Positions 45,770 through 59,100 of a stretch of 64,000 nt of DNA are shown piece by piece. The translations under genes were made by a program, and so were the position numbers. The notes under the pieces were generated by a model that saw only the letters and a program-made list of their open reading frames with translations, was not told the DNA's origin and did no database searches. How positions within the stretch are numbered: the first letter of the stretch is position 1; each line of letters starts with the position of its first letter. The DNA is from Flaccisagitta enflata (Eukaryota > Chaetognatha > Sagittoidea > Aphragmophora), in assembly GCA_965153355.1 (NCBI GenBank), contig OZ231126.1:77128001-77192000 (forward strand). The letters run 5' to 3'.

Positions 45770-45985
45770 TTTAGTTGCGTGCACGCGACTCTACAACCCG
45801 CTTTGTCCGTTTGTCGGTCGGTTGGTTGGTCGGTTGGTTGGCTGGTTGGTCGGTCCGATTTTACTTTTTTTATGATTTTATTTCTCTAACCTCACTGCTC
45901 CTGCCCAAATGGTCTCTTGACCTCAAATATGGCCCCTGCCCACCCGCACGCGACTACGGTAGCTGTGTATCCGGCCTTGTTCTTC
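45770..45985 (+). repeat. Hairpin-ended interspersed repeat, copy 13
   Basis: TAGTTGCGTGCACGCGACTC, GTCGGTCGGTTGGTTGGTCG core, GCCCACCCGCACGCGACTAC and GTGTATCCGGCCTTGTTCTT. It lies in the intron between exons N and O, 80 bases before the acceptor. Confidence 0.85.
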
Positions 45986-46065
45986 TCTACGTAAAAAAAA
46001 AGTCATCTCGATTTCAGGCAAAAAATGAAAAAGAAATGATTTTGAATTTATGTTTCTCTTTTAAG

Positions 46066-47069
46066 CGTCGTCAACTCCTCGGCCGATGGATCGATCCGTG
46101 TCCCCAAAGTTGCCATTCCGCGCCGATCTGTCGCCTGTGCCAGCAACACCGCCGGCGCCACTCGCCAGCTTACCAACACCACCCTCACTTCCACCTCATC
46201 ATCTCAACACCAACAACAGCAACAACAACAACAGTAACAGCATCAACAATATGCCACTTCACGGTGGAAACATCGGCAACAACGGAAGCTCTCTTCATAA
46301 CAACCCGCATCATCACAGCAACAGCAGTCACGCCGCGGCCGCCCCACTGACGCCGCCGACTCCCGGCGCCATCAGCGGCAGCAGCAGCGGCAATCTCGGT
46401 CACCACTCCTCCCATCTCCAAAGCAACAACGGCGTCAACAGTAACATCAACAACATCGGCGCCGGTCACATCGGAAGCGGCGTTCCATCGTCTCCGACGG
46501 CGCCTTCCACGGCGTTGGCGTTGACGACGACGCCCGCGGCCTCTTCCTCCTCGGCGGCGCCTTCTCCATCGGCCGCCTCCTCTTCCTCCTCCTCCTCTAC
46601 GTTGAAATGTGATCAGTGTAATCTCGTCTTTTCTCGATTCGAATTGTGGCGCGAGCATCAAAACATTCACGCCATGAACCCGAATCTGTTCCCAGTCGCC
46701 GCCGCCGCCGCAGCCGCCGCAGCCGCCGCTTACCCGCCAAATACTCCCTTTGGCGTCTTGCAACATCTGGAGGCAGCCGCGGCTGCGGATGCGCAGCGAC
46801 GAGACTCGAACGCTTCGCCGACGGGCTCGATGACTTTGTCGACGTCCGGAAGCGGTAATAAGAGAAAATTGGAGGATCTGAACGACGATTCTTCGAATGG
46901 AAGCCGCAGTCAAGACTCGGAACACGAAAGGAATAAAAGACTGAGAACAACAATTCTGCCGGAACAACTAGACTATCTCTACCAGAAATACCAAATCGAA
47001 TGCAATCCATCCAGGAAGATGCTCGAGAGCATCGCCAGAGACGTCGGACTCAAAAAGAGAGTCGTACAG
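46066..47069 (+). CDS. zfh2: ZFHX exon O: linker, C2H2 finger, first part of homeodomain 3
   Basis: A 1,004-base exon entered in phase 1. The split codon gives Ala, then [20 protein letters not shown], a Pro/Asn/His/Ser/Ala-rich linker, the finger [20 protein letters not shown] with NIHAMNP, a poly-Ala tract, and homeodomain 3 from 46935: [43 protein letters not shown]. The intron lies just before VWFQN. The acceptor CTTTTAAG is weak in consensus but keeps frame and sits after a pyrimidine tract. The donor is CAG|GTTGGT. Read-through gives only a short unconserved tail. Confidence 0.93.
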
Positions 47070-47219
47070 GTTGGTTTGAAACTCTTGAAGCGGGAAAATA
47101 TGTCAAATATGGAAATGAGGAAAGATCCTTGAAGCTTGAAAGCATGCAGTCTTTGTCTCATTCCTTTTTCTAGCAGGAATCGTGAGTTTGTATGGAAACC
47201 ATCACTCATGTTTGTCATT

Positions 47220-47542
<323 letters not shown>

Positions 47543-47553
47543 TTCCTCAACAG

Positions 47554-48410
47554 GTCTGGTTCCAGAACACTCGCGCCCGCGAGCGCAAGGGTCAGTTCCG
47601 TGCGCATCAGCAAGTCATTCATAAACGATGCCCTTTCTGTCGAGCTTTGTTCAAATCTCGATCAGCTTTGGAAAGTCATTTGGCCACCAAACACGCGGAT
47701 CAAATCTCCAAAAGCGAAATCAACATCGACGCGATCCCGGACGCCGAGCCCGACGCCGTGCCGACCAACCCGATCCCACTCGCCATCACTAACACCACCA
47801 ACAATAACAACAACAGCAGCGCCCTTTCACCCAACAACAGTAACGGTGGCAACAACGGCGGCTCTGGAAATGGCGGCAACAACAATAACAACAACGGCGG
47901 AGGTGGAAACGGCGCTGGCGGCGGCGGCGGAGCCAATCCGCTTCTCAATCATCCTTCGCTGCCTTTCAACCCCTTCATGCAGCCTTTCCCGCCGCAGTTG
48001 ACGGGCGCCTCCGGGCTGATCTCTCCCAACGACCCGCTTCACGCCTCCATGAAGCAATATTACGAAGACTCGTTGAAAAAGTATTTGAACGAACTCTCTT
48101 CTCCGAGTCACGTCGCCGCGGCGGCGGCTGCAGCGGCAGCCAAAGCCGAAGAAGACGTGCTGCAGCAACAGCAGCATGAAAATCATCAGCGTGGAGCTCA
48201 CGAACCGACGGATTTGAGCATGAAGGTGGGCGATGAAAGACCACCTCCGCAGCAGCAGCAGCAGCAGCAACGAAGCGGTGAAGAAGGTGAAGCGCCGCTT
48301 GATCTCAGCAAACCTCTGCTCAAGTTGGCTTTCGGCGGAGGTCCAGGTGGAGTGCCAGGAGGAGTAGGAGGGTTCGAGGGTCCCTTGACTGATGCTTCAA
48401 CACGAAGCAG
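47554..48410 (+). CDS. zfh2: ZFHX exon P: end of homeodomain 3, CPFC finger, PxDLS motifs
   Basis: An 857-base exon starting VWFQNTRARERKGQFRAHQQ, the recognition helix of homeodomain 3, followed by the finger KRCPFCRALFKSRSALESHL ATKHADQ. An Asn/Gly-rich segment and a Pro/Phe-rich segment (NPFMQPFPPQL) come next, then MKQYYEDSLKKYLNELSSP, a block I recognise from the family. Two PxDLS-type motifs occur: PTDLS (48205-48219) and PLDLS followed by KP (48295-48309), candidates for CtBP binding. The acceptor is CTCAACAG, 16 bases after a CT repeat of about 300 bases. The donor is GAAGCAG|GTGAGC, phase 2. Confidence 0.95.
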
Positions 48411-49240
48411 GTGAGCCCAAAATATCAACTTGAAACTGAGCAGAAAATTCAATCGCCTCTGTTTTATTCCGTTTTTCAACATCTACCACGCGTATCAATA
48501 AAAAAGACGCACTTTTCAAATTTCAATAAAACCTATTGAAATTCTTAACCATTGAAAAGCCCTTCAAAAATACTTTCATTTGGTTTCAATCTGGTATTTC
48601 TATCTTTTTTTGTTTAGAAATGGCATTAATTTGAATAAAAACTTTGTATTTTCATTTTCACAATCCCTATATAAAAAGTACACATCAGCAAAATAGAGCT
48701 TCTCTTTGGAAGGCTCTAGCTCCTAAGCCGTTTGAGATACAAACCTGGGATTGGTCTAGATCAAAAGATTTTTGAAAATCTTTGGAAATGTTTCTTTTAA
48801 AAAAAAGTTTTTTTTATTTTTTGTATATGTTTTATCAATGAAAAGAAAGATGCGTCTTTTTTTTTCTTTTTTTTTTTTTTTTTTTGATACGCGTGGTACA
48901 CTTAGCATATCTTCGCGTACACGTCATGGGGAAAACCTCTGCAGGCTGTATCAAATACTGGGTCTTAATGGCCATTAGTTTTGTCGTCAGGAAGACTTCC
49001 TCTATTTGTTTCCATAAGAGTTAAAGATATGCACTTCAAAATTTGTTTAAAATCTACAAAATATGCCTCTACAACCATGTTTTTTTTTTTTTTGCCGTCA
49101 TGACCGAGCATTTTTCTTGACCTATGAAAGCCTCCCCCGTAGCTTAGCGTGCGTATTTATAGTTTACCTATCCATAAGCAGAGGAGTTAAAAGTCAACTG
49201 ACAATGAATAGAATACTGAACGGTTTTTTCTTTCCTCCGT

Positions 49241-49375
49241 TTTTAGTCGCGGACACGCGACTCTATGAACGACTTAATGACTGGTCCGTTGATCCGTCCA
49301 TCCGTCCGTCCGTACATCCTTCACAAAGTGGCCTTTTTCAGCTCCTGCCCTCCTGTCTGCGACAAAGGTAGCCTT
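49241..49375 (+). repeat. Hairpin-ended interspersed repeat, copy 14
   Basis: TAGTCGCGGACACGCGACTC, GTCCATCCGTCCGTCCGTAC core, CTGCCCTCCTGTCTGCGACA at the end. It lies in the intron between exons P and Q. Confidence 0.75.
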
Positions 49376-49476
49376 TTTTCTTTGTTCTGTTCCTTCGACC
49401 AATATGAAGTTAATCGCATATGTTTATCAAAAGTAATTGCGCACTGAATGTTTTCTCTTTCCTTCTTTGCCTTCAG

Positions 49477-49619
49477 TGACGGTTGGGCCAGCCTTTCGCG
49501 GCGCAACAGCATCTGTGACGAGACCCTTTCGGAGCCCAGCCTCGAGTCCAACGAGTATGAAGACTTTAGCAATCCAGCCTCTCCAAGGAAAACACCCAAT
49601 CACTTCGTTACAGCAGCAG
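49477..49619 (+). CDS. zfh2: ZFHX exon Q: acidic/Ser linker
   Basis: A 143-base exon joined by a split Ser codon: DGWASLSRRNSICDETLSEP, then SLESNEYEDFSNPASPRKTP NHFVTAA. It has no finger. The DGW...SLSRRNSxCDE...EYEDFSNPxSPRKxP style looks like a phosphorylatable acidic linker between homeodomains 3 and 4. The acceptor is GCCTTCAG before 49477 and the donor is GCAG|GTCAGC, phase 1. Support comes from splice sites, phase on both sides and composition. Read-through past the donor meets intron sequence without similarity. Confidence 0.85.
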
Positions 49620-49799
49620 GTCAGCACGGCGGCTGGATGATTTCAGTTTTCTTTTTACGTCTTACCAGTAATAGCGGCTGTCGCCGCGAGGAAAAAAGTC
49701 GTAAGCATTTGTCACTTTTCACAAAGTTTTTTTTCTTCACTCCCTGCATTTTTTTATTGTTAGATCAAATCAAGAGCAATTGTAGCACTGAAAATCACC

Positions 49800-50400
49800 A
49801 AGCCAAATGAGCTAGATGAGCTAAAATACTCAAAATCACTAAACCAAATACAGTTAGACCCCGCAATAACGGATGTCAAGGGACCAATAAATTGTATCCA
49901 CTATAGGCGGATTTCCCTTATAGCCAACATAGAAATTAAAAGAAATTGATATGAAGGGACCAAGTTCTTAGATTCGTTATAGGCGGATTTCCATTACTCT
50001 TGGGTCCGTTATATCGGGGTTTAACTGTATCCAGTTATGCTCATTGAAACGCTTTCTTGTGTTTGCATGCTCAATTAAAACATTTATTCATCCCATCAAA
50101 ACTCATATAAAAAATTGAGCTAAATGAGCTAAATGAGCTAGAATTCTTAAAAACACCCTCACAGATGAGCAGCTCTGCTCACTGACATGCTTTTTTATGG
50201 CTGCTTGCTTAAACATGTATCAGAAAATTTATTCATTTGTTGCATCTAAAATCAGAAAAATAACCTGAGCTAAATGAGCTAAAATGCACAAAAACACTCT
50301 CACAGATGAGCAGCTTTGCTCATAAACATGTTTTCTTGTATTTGCATGCTCAAACAAACTTAAAGACACTCTTTTATTTATCCTATTTAAAATCATAAAA
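49800..50400. repeat. Tandem repeat of about 150-170 bases with GAGCTAAAT motifs
   Basis: Three diverged copies share TGAGCTAAATGAGCTAAAAT, CTCACAGATGAGCAGCT and TTTGCATGCTCAA phrases. The first copy is interrupted by the MITE at 49851-50027. It lies in the ZFHX intron between exons Q and R. Confidence 0.75.
49851..50027. mobile_element. Tc1/mariner-pogo type MITE, 177 bases, TA target duplication
   Basis: Ends CAGTTAGACCCCGCAATAAC and GTTATATCGGGGTTTAACTG, flanked by TA (49849-49850 and 50028-50029). The CAGTTAAACCCCGATATAAC type of end is typical of pogo/Tigger-like elements. Internal GGCGGATTTCC repeats. No coding. Confidence 0.85.
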
Positions 50401-50755
50401 AATTGAAAAAAATTCAATATGAATTTTTAGTAAATAAATCTTAAAAAATTCATAGCGCAAAAAATATTTGCTGTGGAGCATTCTGCTTGGTGCCAGATGA
50501 AAGAAAATTATAAAATTTACTTACTTTGTTAATTTTATCCGAGGGACCAATCAGCCCTAGGAGTTCCGAGAATTCCTAATAAGAAAATGAAAACCCTGTT
50601 TCTCTCGAATATGTCAAAAAGTCGAAGACTGACTTTGACTTTTTTCCCGATTATTTTTTTTCTTTCTATGCTTTTTTACGTCTTTCTGAACAACCGACTG
50701 TAATCTTTAAAGCTGTTTGATTTTATAGTTACAAGTGATATATGTTTTTCTACAG

Positions 50756-50885
50756 GTCTGTCTCCCCAACAGCAAAGTTACCCTGGGCAGTCAACGGTTC
50801 CCGGTGCAACCAGTTCAGCGGGATCCACAGCTGTAGCTGCAAGAGGAAATAATTCCAATGGGGCTTCCTCCTCGGCTACAAACAG
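50756..50885 (+). CDS. zfh2: ZFHX exon R: Ser/Gly/Ala linker before homeodomain 4
   Basis: A 130-base exon: split Gly codon, LSPQQQSYPGQSTVPGATSS, then AGSTAVAARGNNSNGASSSA TN. It is a low-complexity linker. The acceptor is TTTTTCTACAG before 50756 and the donor AACAG|GTAGGC, phase 2, joins C of the next exon to make Ser. It is too short and too biased in composition to identify alone. It is accepted because it bridges two certain exons in the right phases. Confidence 0.78.
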
Positions 50886-51104
50886 GTAGGCAAAGCTTGA
50901 AAGCTCTCGACCGCAGTCCGCAAGACTAATTACAGAGCCTTAGTCAAAGGTTCCATTTAGATCCATGCTTGGTTTTTGCCAACAAACCCTGTTGTCTTCA
51001 TCTTATAACTAAAAAAACAACCATTATTCATCGGTACCCATAGTTCCCTCGCCATGCTCTATCAATTCGTTAATTTGTCCCCATTCTGTCATTTTTCTCT
51101 GCAG

Positions 51105-51252
51105 CATGATGCAAGGGAAGCGATTTCGTACCCAGATGTCAAATTTACAACTTAAAGTCATGAAAAACATTTTCGCGGACTACAAGACCCCGACCATGGC
51201 TGAGTGCGAAATGCTGGGGAAGGAGATAGGACTGCCTAAACGTGTCATCCAG
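51105..51252 (+). CDS. zfh2: ZFHX exon S: first part of homeodomain 4
   Basis: A 148-base exon: split Ser, [49 protein letters not shown]. This is homeodomain 4 of the ZFHX family up to the residue before VWFQN. The acceptor is TTTTCTCTGCAG and the donor is CAG|GTAACT, phase 0. The intron position (before VWFQN) is the same as in homeodomain 3, which points to a shared ancestral intron in these two duplicated domains. Confidence 0.96.
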
Positions 51253-51344
51253 GTAACTTGACTGTTTTGACAAGTTGGACCAACTTTTTTGATTCTGTGT
51301 ATCCGTTTTCAATGTTTGTCACTTTGTCTGCGTGCGTTTTTTTT

Positions 51345-51545
<201 letters not shown>

Positions 51546-52158
51546 TCTGAAAGATTGCACACGCCTCTCGAATCGTGCCTCCATGCGCGTGTGCAGACAT
51601 CTTTTTTTTCTATCCGCACGCAGCATGTTCTAGCAAGCATGTGCGTGTGCGCATGCGCCCACGTCAGATTGCGACTCAATTTTTTTTTCTCCTGAGATCG
51701 AATTTCGTCTCGATTTAACTCTAAGTCAAAGTCTGTGTCATTTAAGTCTTAAGTCTAAATCAAACTCAGACCCGGCAAACGTCGAGGCAGACAGTTATGT
51801 CATCGCGCTTGCATGTATTTTTTGAGTCTCAATTATCTTCAGGCAATCGTTTTCTTTATTGAAATTGATTGAATTGACGAAAAAAGTTCTGGTGCGTCGA
51901 TATAGACAATTTTGAAGATGTCAAGATGTTGTTGTGTGGATGAGTCCCTTCCTGTCTCACTTGTTTGAGCAAACTTGCATACACGAGCATGAAAAAGTCC
52001 CTCATCGTGTCTTTGCGTGTGCATCCGATGCACGGATGACACGTTGCATCTCGAATTTTCGATCAAACCCAAATTTTCGTCGCCATTTTTTTTTCATTTC
52101 AACTTAACAGCCTAAAAGACAAATCTTTTTATTTTTGCTTCTTTTCTTCGTCCCTTAG

Positions 52159-52480
<322 letters not shown>

Positions 52481-53295
52481 ATAAAAACAAAGAGGTTGAC
52501 GGATTTTCAAACGTCAAACGACTAAAACGCAAACAGAAACATGAAAGAGAAACCTACGGTGAACATACACTCAATCGAAGAGGGAAAACTCCAGTCAGAC
52601 AAAAAAGACATAGACACTAAGATAGTCCAATGAATAAAAGGACAAATGAAGGGGGGATAGCGATAGATGTAGATATGTAGATAGCCTCCGTGTTCTTCAG
52701 TCTCCCGTAGAGTTGATGCATTAGTATACAAGTGAAGCTTTTTCTTTCTTTTTTTCAAAAGCGGAGGAAAACAGAAGATGCAAATATTGGGATAAAGGCA
52801 AATCCAGACAAAATAAAAAGAGAGAGAGTGAGAGAGGAGAAAAAGCCAAAGCCGCGAGTCTATTGTTCTTTTTTATTTCTTTAATCTTGCTTAAAGATTT
52901 TCTTCCTCTCTCTTAAAAAGGGAGAGAAAAAAGAGATTGTGACGTCATATGAGAAAAACTTACATGAGAAGAGAGAAAGAAAAAAAAATAAATTCCGAAA
53001 CTATTCTCTCATTGATTTTTATTTTCATTCTCCTCCTTTCTTTTGTGTGTTTACAGTTTAGTTTTCAGTCCCTTTCATTCTCTTTTGTCGCCTTTCACTT
53101 AATGTTTTACATTTTGTCGGTCGGTTGGGTCCGTCCGACTCTCCATCTATCTGTCCGTCCATCTGTCCGTCCGTCCATCTGTCTGTCCGTCCGTCCGTTC
53201 ATCCTTTCATCTTTCAGTTCTTGCTACATACGCGGGCACTGACATCCAAGAATCCGTTACACCCTCGTGCAATCCCCTTTTTTGTCCCCATACAG

Positions 53296-53439
53296 TTCAA
53301 GATCACATTTTTACAAAGAAGCATTTGGACAACATTCGTAAACAAGTTCAACACCAAACGGAAACGGAGAGAGAATATTTGAATCCTGCCGCGATGAACC
53401 AACTGTTGCAAAATCAACACGTTGCTGCTCTTGTTGCAA
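53296..53439 (+). CDS. zfh2: ZFHX exon U: finger completion after homeodomain 4
   Basis: A 144-base exon: split Val, QDHIFTKKHLDNIRKQVQHQ, TETEREYLNPAAMNQLLQNQ, HVAALVA. It gives the His half of the finger opened in the previous exon, then the ExEYxxPAxxxQL block that follows this finger in ZFHX3/4. The acceptor is CCCCATACAG before 53296 and the donor is TTGCAA|GTGAGTC, phase 1. An ATGA/GAAT tetranucleotide repeat starts about 16 bases into the intron. Confidence 0.93.
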
Positions 53440-53454
53440 GTGAGTCTCGATTAA

Positions 53455-53640
53455 GAATGAATGAATGAATCAATGAATGAATGAATGAATGAATGAATGA
53501 ATGAATGAATGAATGAATGAATGAATGAATGAATGAAGGAATGAATGAAGGAATGCATGCATGAATGAATGAATGAATGAATGAATGAATGAATGAATGA
53601 ATGAATGAATGAATGAATGAATGAATGAATAGATGAATGA
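53455..53640. repeat. GAAT tetranucleotide repeat
   Basis: ATGA/GAAT units from 16 bases after the donor of exon U, degenerating by about 53850. Confidence 0.95.
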
Positions 53641-53926
53641 ATCTATGCATGAATCTAAGCATGGGTGAACGATTTAATGAATGGAGTAATGAACTTTTGA
53701 ACGCGTACTTCAATGAATGCATGAGTCTTTTAACAAAAATGAATGAGTAAAGAAATGAATGAAAAATTGAATGAATGGGGAAAGAATGGATGAATTGCAT
53801 TAATCCATGTAATGTTTGATGTATGAATGAATACGGGATCATGGAGTGAATGTCTGAATAAATTCACAAATGAATGTATCACTTAATTATCATCTTCCCC
53901 GTCTTCTCCTGTTCCCTCCGCATCAG

Positions 53927-54046
53927 ATGTTCCAACTAGTATTGCACGGACTGGTGCTGCACCAACTCCAGCCGAGCTCGCTGCACAACTTCATTTGGCC
54001 CAGCAGATGCAACAACTTGGACTTCCGGTTCCAGTCAATTTTGCCG
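53927..54046 (+). CDS. zfh2: ZFHX exon V: last recognised exon (Ala/Gln/Leu-rich)
   Basis: A 120-base exon: split Asn, VPTSIARTGAAPTPAELAAQ, LHLAQQMQQLGLPVPVNFA. It resembles the Gln/Leu/Pro-rich stretch that follows homeodomain 4 in the family. The acceptor is CTCCGCATCAG before 53927 and the donor is GCCG|GTAAGT, phase 1. No later family exon (the C-terminal fingers) is visible in the remaining 10 kb, so the gene continues past the window or is broken here. Confidence 0.82.
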
Positions 54047-54274
54047 GTAAGTTGGCATTTCAAATGAATCATCTTGTCTAGGATGTTTTTGATGCAACAG
54101 CTTCAAAAGGGCTCAAAAATGGCTTTAAAACATGAAATGAAATCGCTGACTACAATTCAATTTCTTTTTGACGCGATATCATTCTGTTGCACATCGTGCC
54201 TTACTCAACAAAATTTCGTGTGTGTGTCTTTCGATCAGTTGGTCACACCGTCTCACAGTCTGTCTGCCTGGCCT

Positions 54275-54399
<125 letters not shown>

Positions 54400-55079
54400 C
54401 ATTCCTTTTTTGGCTCCATGGCCATAGCGTTAAATTTGGACATCCGTCATTTTAGTTTGATAGAAATTTCAAAACACTTCACCGCCAAATAAAAACATTT
54501 CAGAGAGTTCAAGAAATGCGCATTTAGACGGAGAAAGTGCGAGAGGTTCCAGCTGTACATGGACTGCGTGTGCAATTGTGCATTTGCGTGCGATTGCACG
54601 TATCGTGCAATTGCACGTTTGTTTGCGTGCGGTTGCGTGCAATTGACAAAGGCAATGTATGAGTGGAAGTGAGGCAGAAAGGAGAAAAAAACTTTCTTTT
54701 AAAAGAATAAATATTGCAAATGGCCGAAAGCCAAAATTGTGAAACTTTGCCGTTACAAAAAAGACGAGCCATAGGAACGTTGTTCCATCTTTCTTTCCTG
54801 TGCCTAAAAAATCCATTTTTCATCCCACTTAAGTTTTTTCTCGATGTTTTTTTTTACCAAAAAGCCCTGTCAATTATCTTCTTTATGTGAAATCCCTTGT
54901 TTTTTAAATCCCGCAACTACAGAATATATATTGTTTCTGATACCGATATAGTAAATACCCAAACCCTTCTGAAAAGACAAGAATCTTCCATAAAAACACA
55001 TGCTATAAACATCGTCCACTCTCTCTATTTCATTCTTGTGTCCAAGCTGTAGACAAGCTCATTTCCGGTCGGTCGTGTA

Positions 55080-55115
55080 CGCACCGTCATCGACCCGCCG
55101 CCGCCGTCGTTGTCG

Positions 55116-55150
<35 letters not shown>

Positions 55151-55190
55151 ATCGGCGTCATCTTCATCGTTCGTCAGCGATGATTGCAAA
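55080..55190. repeat. GTC/ATC trinucleotide repeat
   Basis: CGTCGTCATC units. A similar tract with the same downstream phrase (GCGTCATCTTC) is at 59216-59320. Confidence 0.8.
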
Positions 55191-55534
55191 AAAAAGAAAA
55201 GAAAAAAATGCCTCGTTTAGGTTTTCATCGATTTCGTTTTGTGAAGTGCCACGCTATTGGCCAGAAAAGGACTCTCACTGGTCCTTCCTTCCTCCCTTCC
55301 TTCTTTTCTATTGCTGCTCTTTTTTTTTACACTCATTTCTTTTTTTCTTTTTTTCATTTCTCTCCCTTTTGGTCGTCCTTCAAATTATTTCTCCCTTATT
55401 TTTCTTTTTTCTCTTTTCTTTTTTTTTTTCCTTATTTGCGTCTCGCCCAATGAAAGGGAATTCGGCATAAATAAACGAGGGTCTTTCCTCCGCCATTTTT
55501 AGCGCCGTCGCCATTCAATGGTCTCACAATCTCG

Positions 55535-55755
<221 letters not shown>

Positions 55756-56778
55756 GGGAAGGGAAGGGAAGTGACAAGACTGCTCTCCTAAGAAGCATAA
55801 CAAAGAGTACAATAATTACATTAAGAAGAACGACATGAAAGCAACGAACGAGAAAAGATAACGAGAAAATATTTTTGGCTTGAATATACAATGGAGAAAA
55901 GTAATTTAAACGCGAATGTATGTACAGAGGCTTCAACCTGCGATAAGGTTTGAAATGAAAAATGATATTGACTCAGATGGAATCGAAATCGAATAAGACA
56001 TTGTGACGTAGATCATGATGTCTATCGTTATCTACGCATATTAGAGCCAAAATCTCCATATTGTAGTATCAATCTGAGTTTTCCTGCACGAATACAATGC
56101 AATGCATAATCCAACTATCATATACATGATCGGATGAACCAACAGAAATAGAAAGAAACACTTCACGCCTGGACATTTCGCTCCAGAAACAGACTAGATA
56201 CCCTTTTTTTCTTTTTTTCGTTCTTTTTCTTTGTCTTTTTTTTTTTTTTTTTTTTTTTGTCTTTTTCTTTTCTATTTCTTTTTCCTCTTACAACTTACTA
56301 CTTAGAAGTTTCCCGCCGTTGTCTGTCACTTGTCATTTGGCACTAAGTTGTCGTTAGACCGTTTTTACCTTTCTCTTTTTCCACCTGAGTCCGCTGACTT
56401 ATCTCACCAATCCACATTCATCATCTACTTTTCCTCTTCTTTTTTTTCTTCACATTGTCTCGGCGGAAGACCTTTGGCGGCGGTTCTTTTTCTACTCCTG
56501 TCAACCTTGTATTTGTTCCATCCTCCCCCCATTTCCAACCACGCCCACCCTGCTTTTATGGCCACTTCCCTTCATGCGTTAGCCTGCATTGGCCCACTCA
56601 AGTGCAAAGCTCAGTGATATTGTGGTCATTAGTGCATATTTTGAGTGTAGTTATATTACGAATCAAACATTTACAACTTACCACCGTTGGGCATGCGCAT
56701 GGAGCTAAGCAAATTGAGAAGTTGCTTAGTTTTCTTTTTCTACAAGGAGTGGAAAAAAATAGTGTTTCTCATCCCGAA

Positions 56779-56812
<34 letters not shown>

Positions 56813-56939
56813 AGAGAGAGACAGAGAGTCAGAGAGACAGAAGCGCCCGCACACATACCAAGATTTATAAGCCGATAAATACGCATTTCAAATGAAGCGT
56901 CTGCACCTTGATAGGAGAAACGAAAAGAATGTCTTCGTC

Positions 56940-57120
56940 TTCACCACTGTCCTCGCCACTACTGTTACCAATATCGTCACTGTCCTCGCCACTACTGTTA
57001 CCAATATCGTCACTGTCCTTGCCACTACTGTTACCGATACCGTCACTGTCCTGGCCACTACTGTTACCAAAACTGTCACTGTCCTCGCCAATATTGTTAC
57101 CAATACTTTCACCAGTGCCA
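56940..57120. repeat. 33-base minisatellite, about five units
   Basis: Units like CACTACTGTTACCAATATCG with CACTGTCCTCGC complete a 33-base period, so all frames keep phase. On the minus strand one frame reads an 11-residue acidic repeat (GEDSDDIGNSS). No splice or homology evidence supports coding. Confidence 0.8.
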
Positions 57121-57869
57121 TCATCACTGCCGCACCTCACGAATCTGCAGTTACCAATGCCATCACCAATAATCTCATTGATGCTGTCACCTGTCTATTG
57201 CAAATGCTGTTATTATCGGTGCCACCAATGTCGTTACCATCACCCTCCTCACTGGTGTCATGTCTGCCATTGGACCGACCGACATCCCTGTTGTCACCTC
57301 TACTGTCACTACCGTGTCACCACTGCTTGCATCATTTTTGTAACAATCCTCTTCTATCACTACTGCTGCCGTCACTCGCTGACCGAGCTGACATCTCGCG
57401 CCTGTCTTAATACCCATTCGCCATTCGGTAAAGGCTTCAGTCTATTTGCGTGTGTGTGTGTTGTGAGTACGTGTAAAACTGATCTATGTATCGTGCAACT
57501 GTTCGAGAGTGGAAAACCACACGCGTGCACGTCATTTCTGCATGCACATTATCTTTGCGTGCACCTCGGCGCTCTATCATCGCGAGCGCTCTCTCTTTCT
57601 TTCAAATACGCGCTCGCTCTCGAATTCGTATTCGTGTGTGTGTGTCCAATTTTGTCCATCAAAGTGGATTTTCAAGTAATTCCTCAATTTCATATTCCAG
57701 ATGTGCAGAATGTTGAATTGGAAGTCCGAGCCTACGTCGTAGTTTTCGTATATCATTGGTCGTATTTGTCGTCGTGGCTGTCTTTATTATCGTCGTCGTC
57801 GTCGTCATCGATAGTTCTCATTTTTTTACTCTGGCACATGGCGAAGCACTTGTGACGCCGTTCTGACGA

Positions 57870-57962
57870 GCGGCGGTATCGTCGGCGTCGGCAATCCCCG
57901 TCGGCGTCGGCATTGGCGTCGGCAATCCCGGCAATCCCGGCTTTATCGGCGTCGGCAACGGG
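57870..57962. repeat. GGCGTCGGCAATCCC minisatellite
   Basis: Irregular units of GTCGGCAATCCCG and GGCGTCGGCATTGG. Confidence 0.75.
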
Positions 57963-58089
57963 ATGTGTGAAAAAGGAATATAACGTCGGACCGTGAATGG
58001 AGAACCTCTCGTTATTATTCGTTACTATGCCTCTCGCTTCACCTCCATATCTTTTCTCTCTCTCTGTCTCTCCGTCATACTCTCTCTGT

Positions 58090-58485
<396 letters not shown>

Positions 58486-58799
58486 ATTCCTTCGCTTGTA
58501 TGTGTCCGTTTATTGAGAAATTCGGCATTCCATCAAAGGAAAGGAGACGGTGAGTCAATGGAAGTTGGCCATTGCGAGTAGGGTCAATGGGGAGAAATGG
58601 GCAGGGTCAATTGTGATGGTTTTAGCTAATGAAGGGTGCCAAAATAGTCCCTGTTAGACACATGGATGACTGGCGATTGAGACAGTTGCCGAGCACGACA
58701 GCACTTTTTAGTGCTTTTCAAAGCCATTTGTAGGTTCTCTTAGACGTAACATCTTTTTGTGTCTTGTCGAGTGGTCGAAATATGATTCAGTCTACAAAA

Positions 58800-59100
58800 T
58801 CCTGTCATTCATCATTCATTCGTTATTTCATTCATTATTTCATTCATTCATTCATTCTTTCATTCATTCATTCATTCATTCATTCATTCATTCATTCATT
58901 CATTCATTCATTCATTCATTCATTCATTCATTCTTTCATTCATTCATTCATTCATTCATTCATTCATTCATTCATTCATTAATTCATTCATTATTTCATT
59001 CATTCATTCTTTCATTCATTCATTCATTCTTTCATTCTTTCATTCATTCATTCATTCATTCATTCATTCATTCATTCATTCATTCATTCATTCATTCTCC
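58800..59100. repeat. TTCA tetranucleotide repeat, about 300 bases
   Basis: Near-pure CATT repeat with CTTT and TAAT interruptions. Confidence 0.96.

Noticed and set aside
57702-57760. Possible exon after CATATTCCAG (MCRMLNWKSEPTS-like)
   Set aside because: An acceptor-like AG is present, but in the phase required from exon V no similarity to the family was found.
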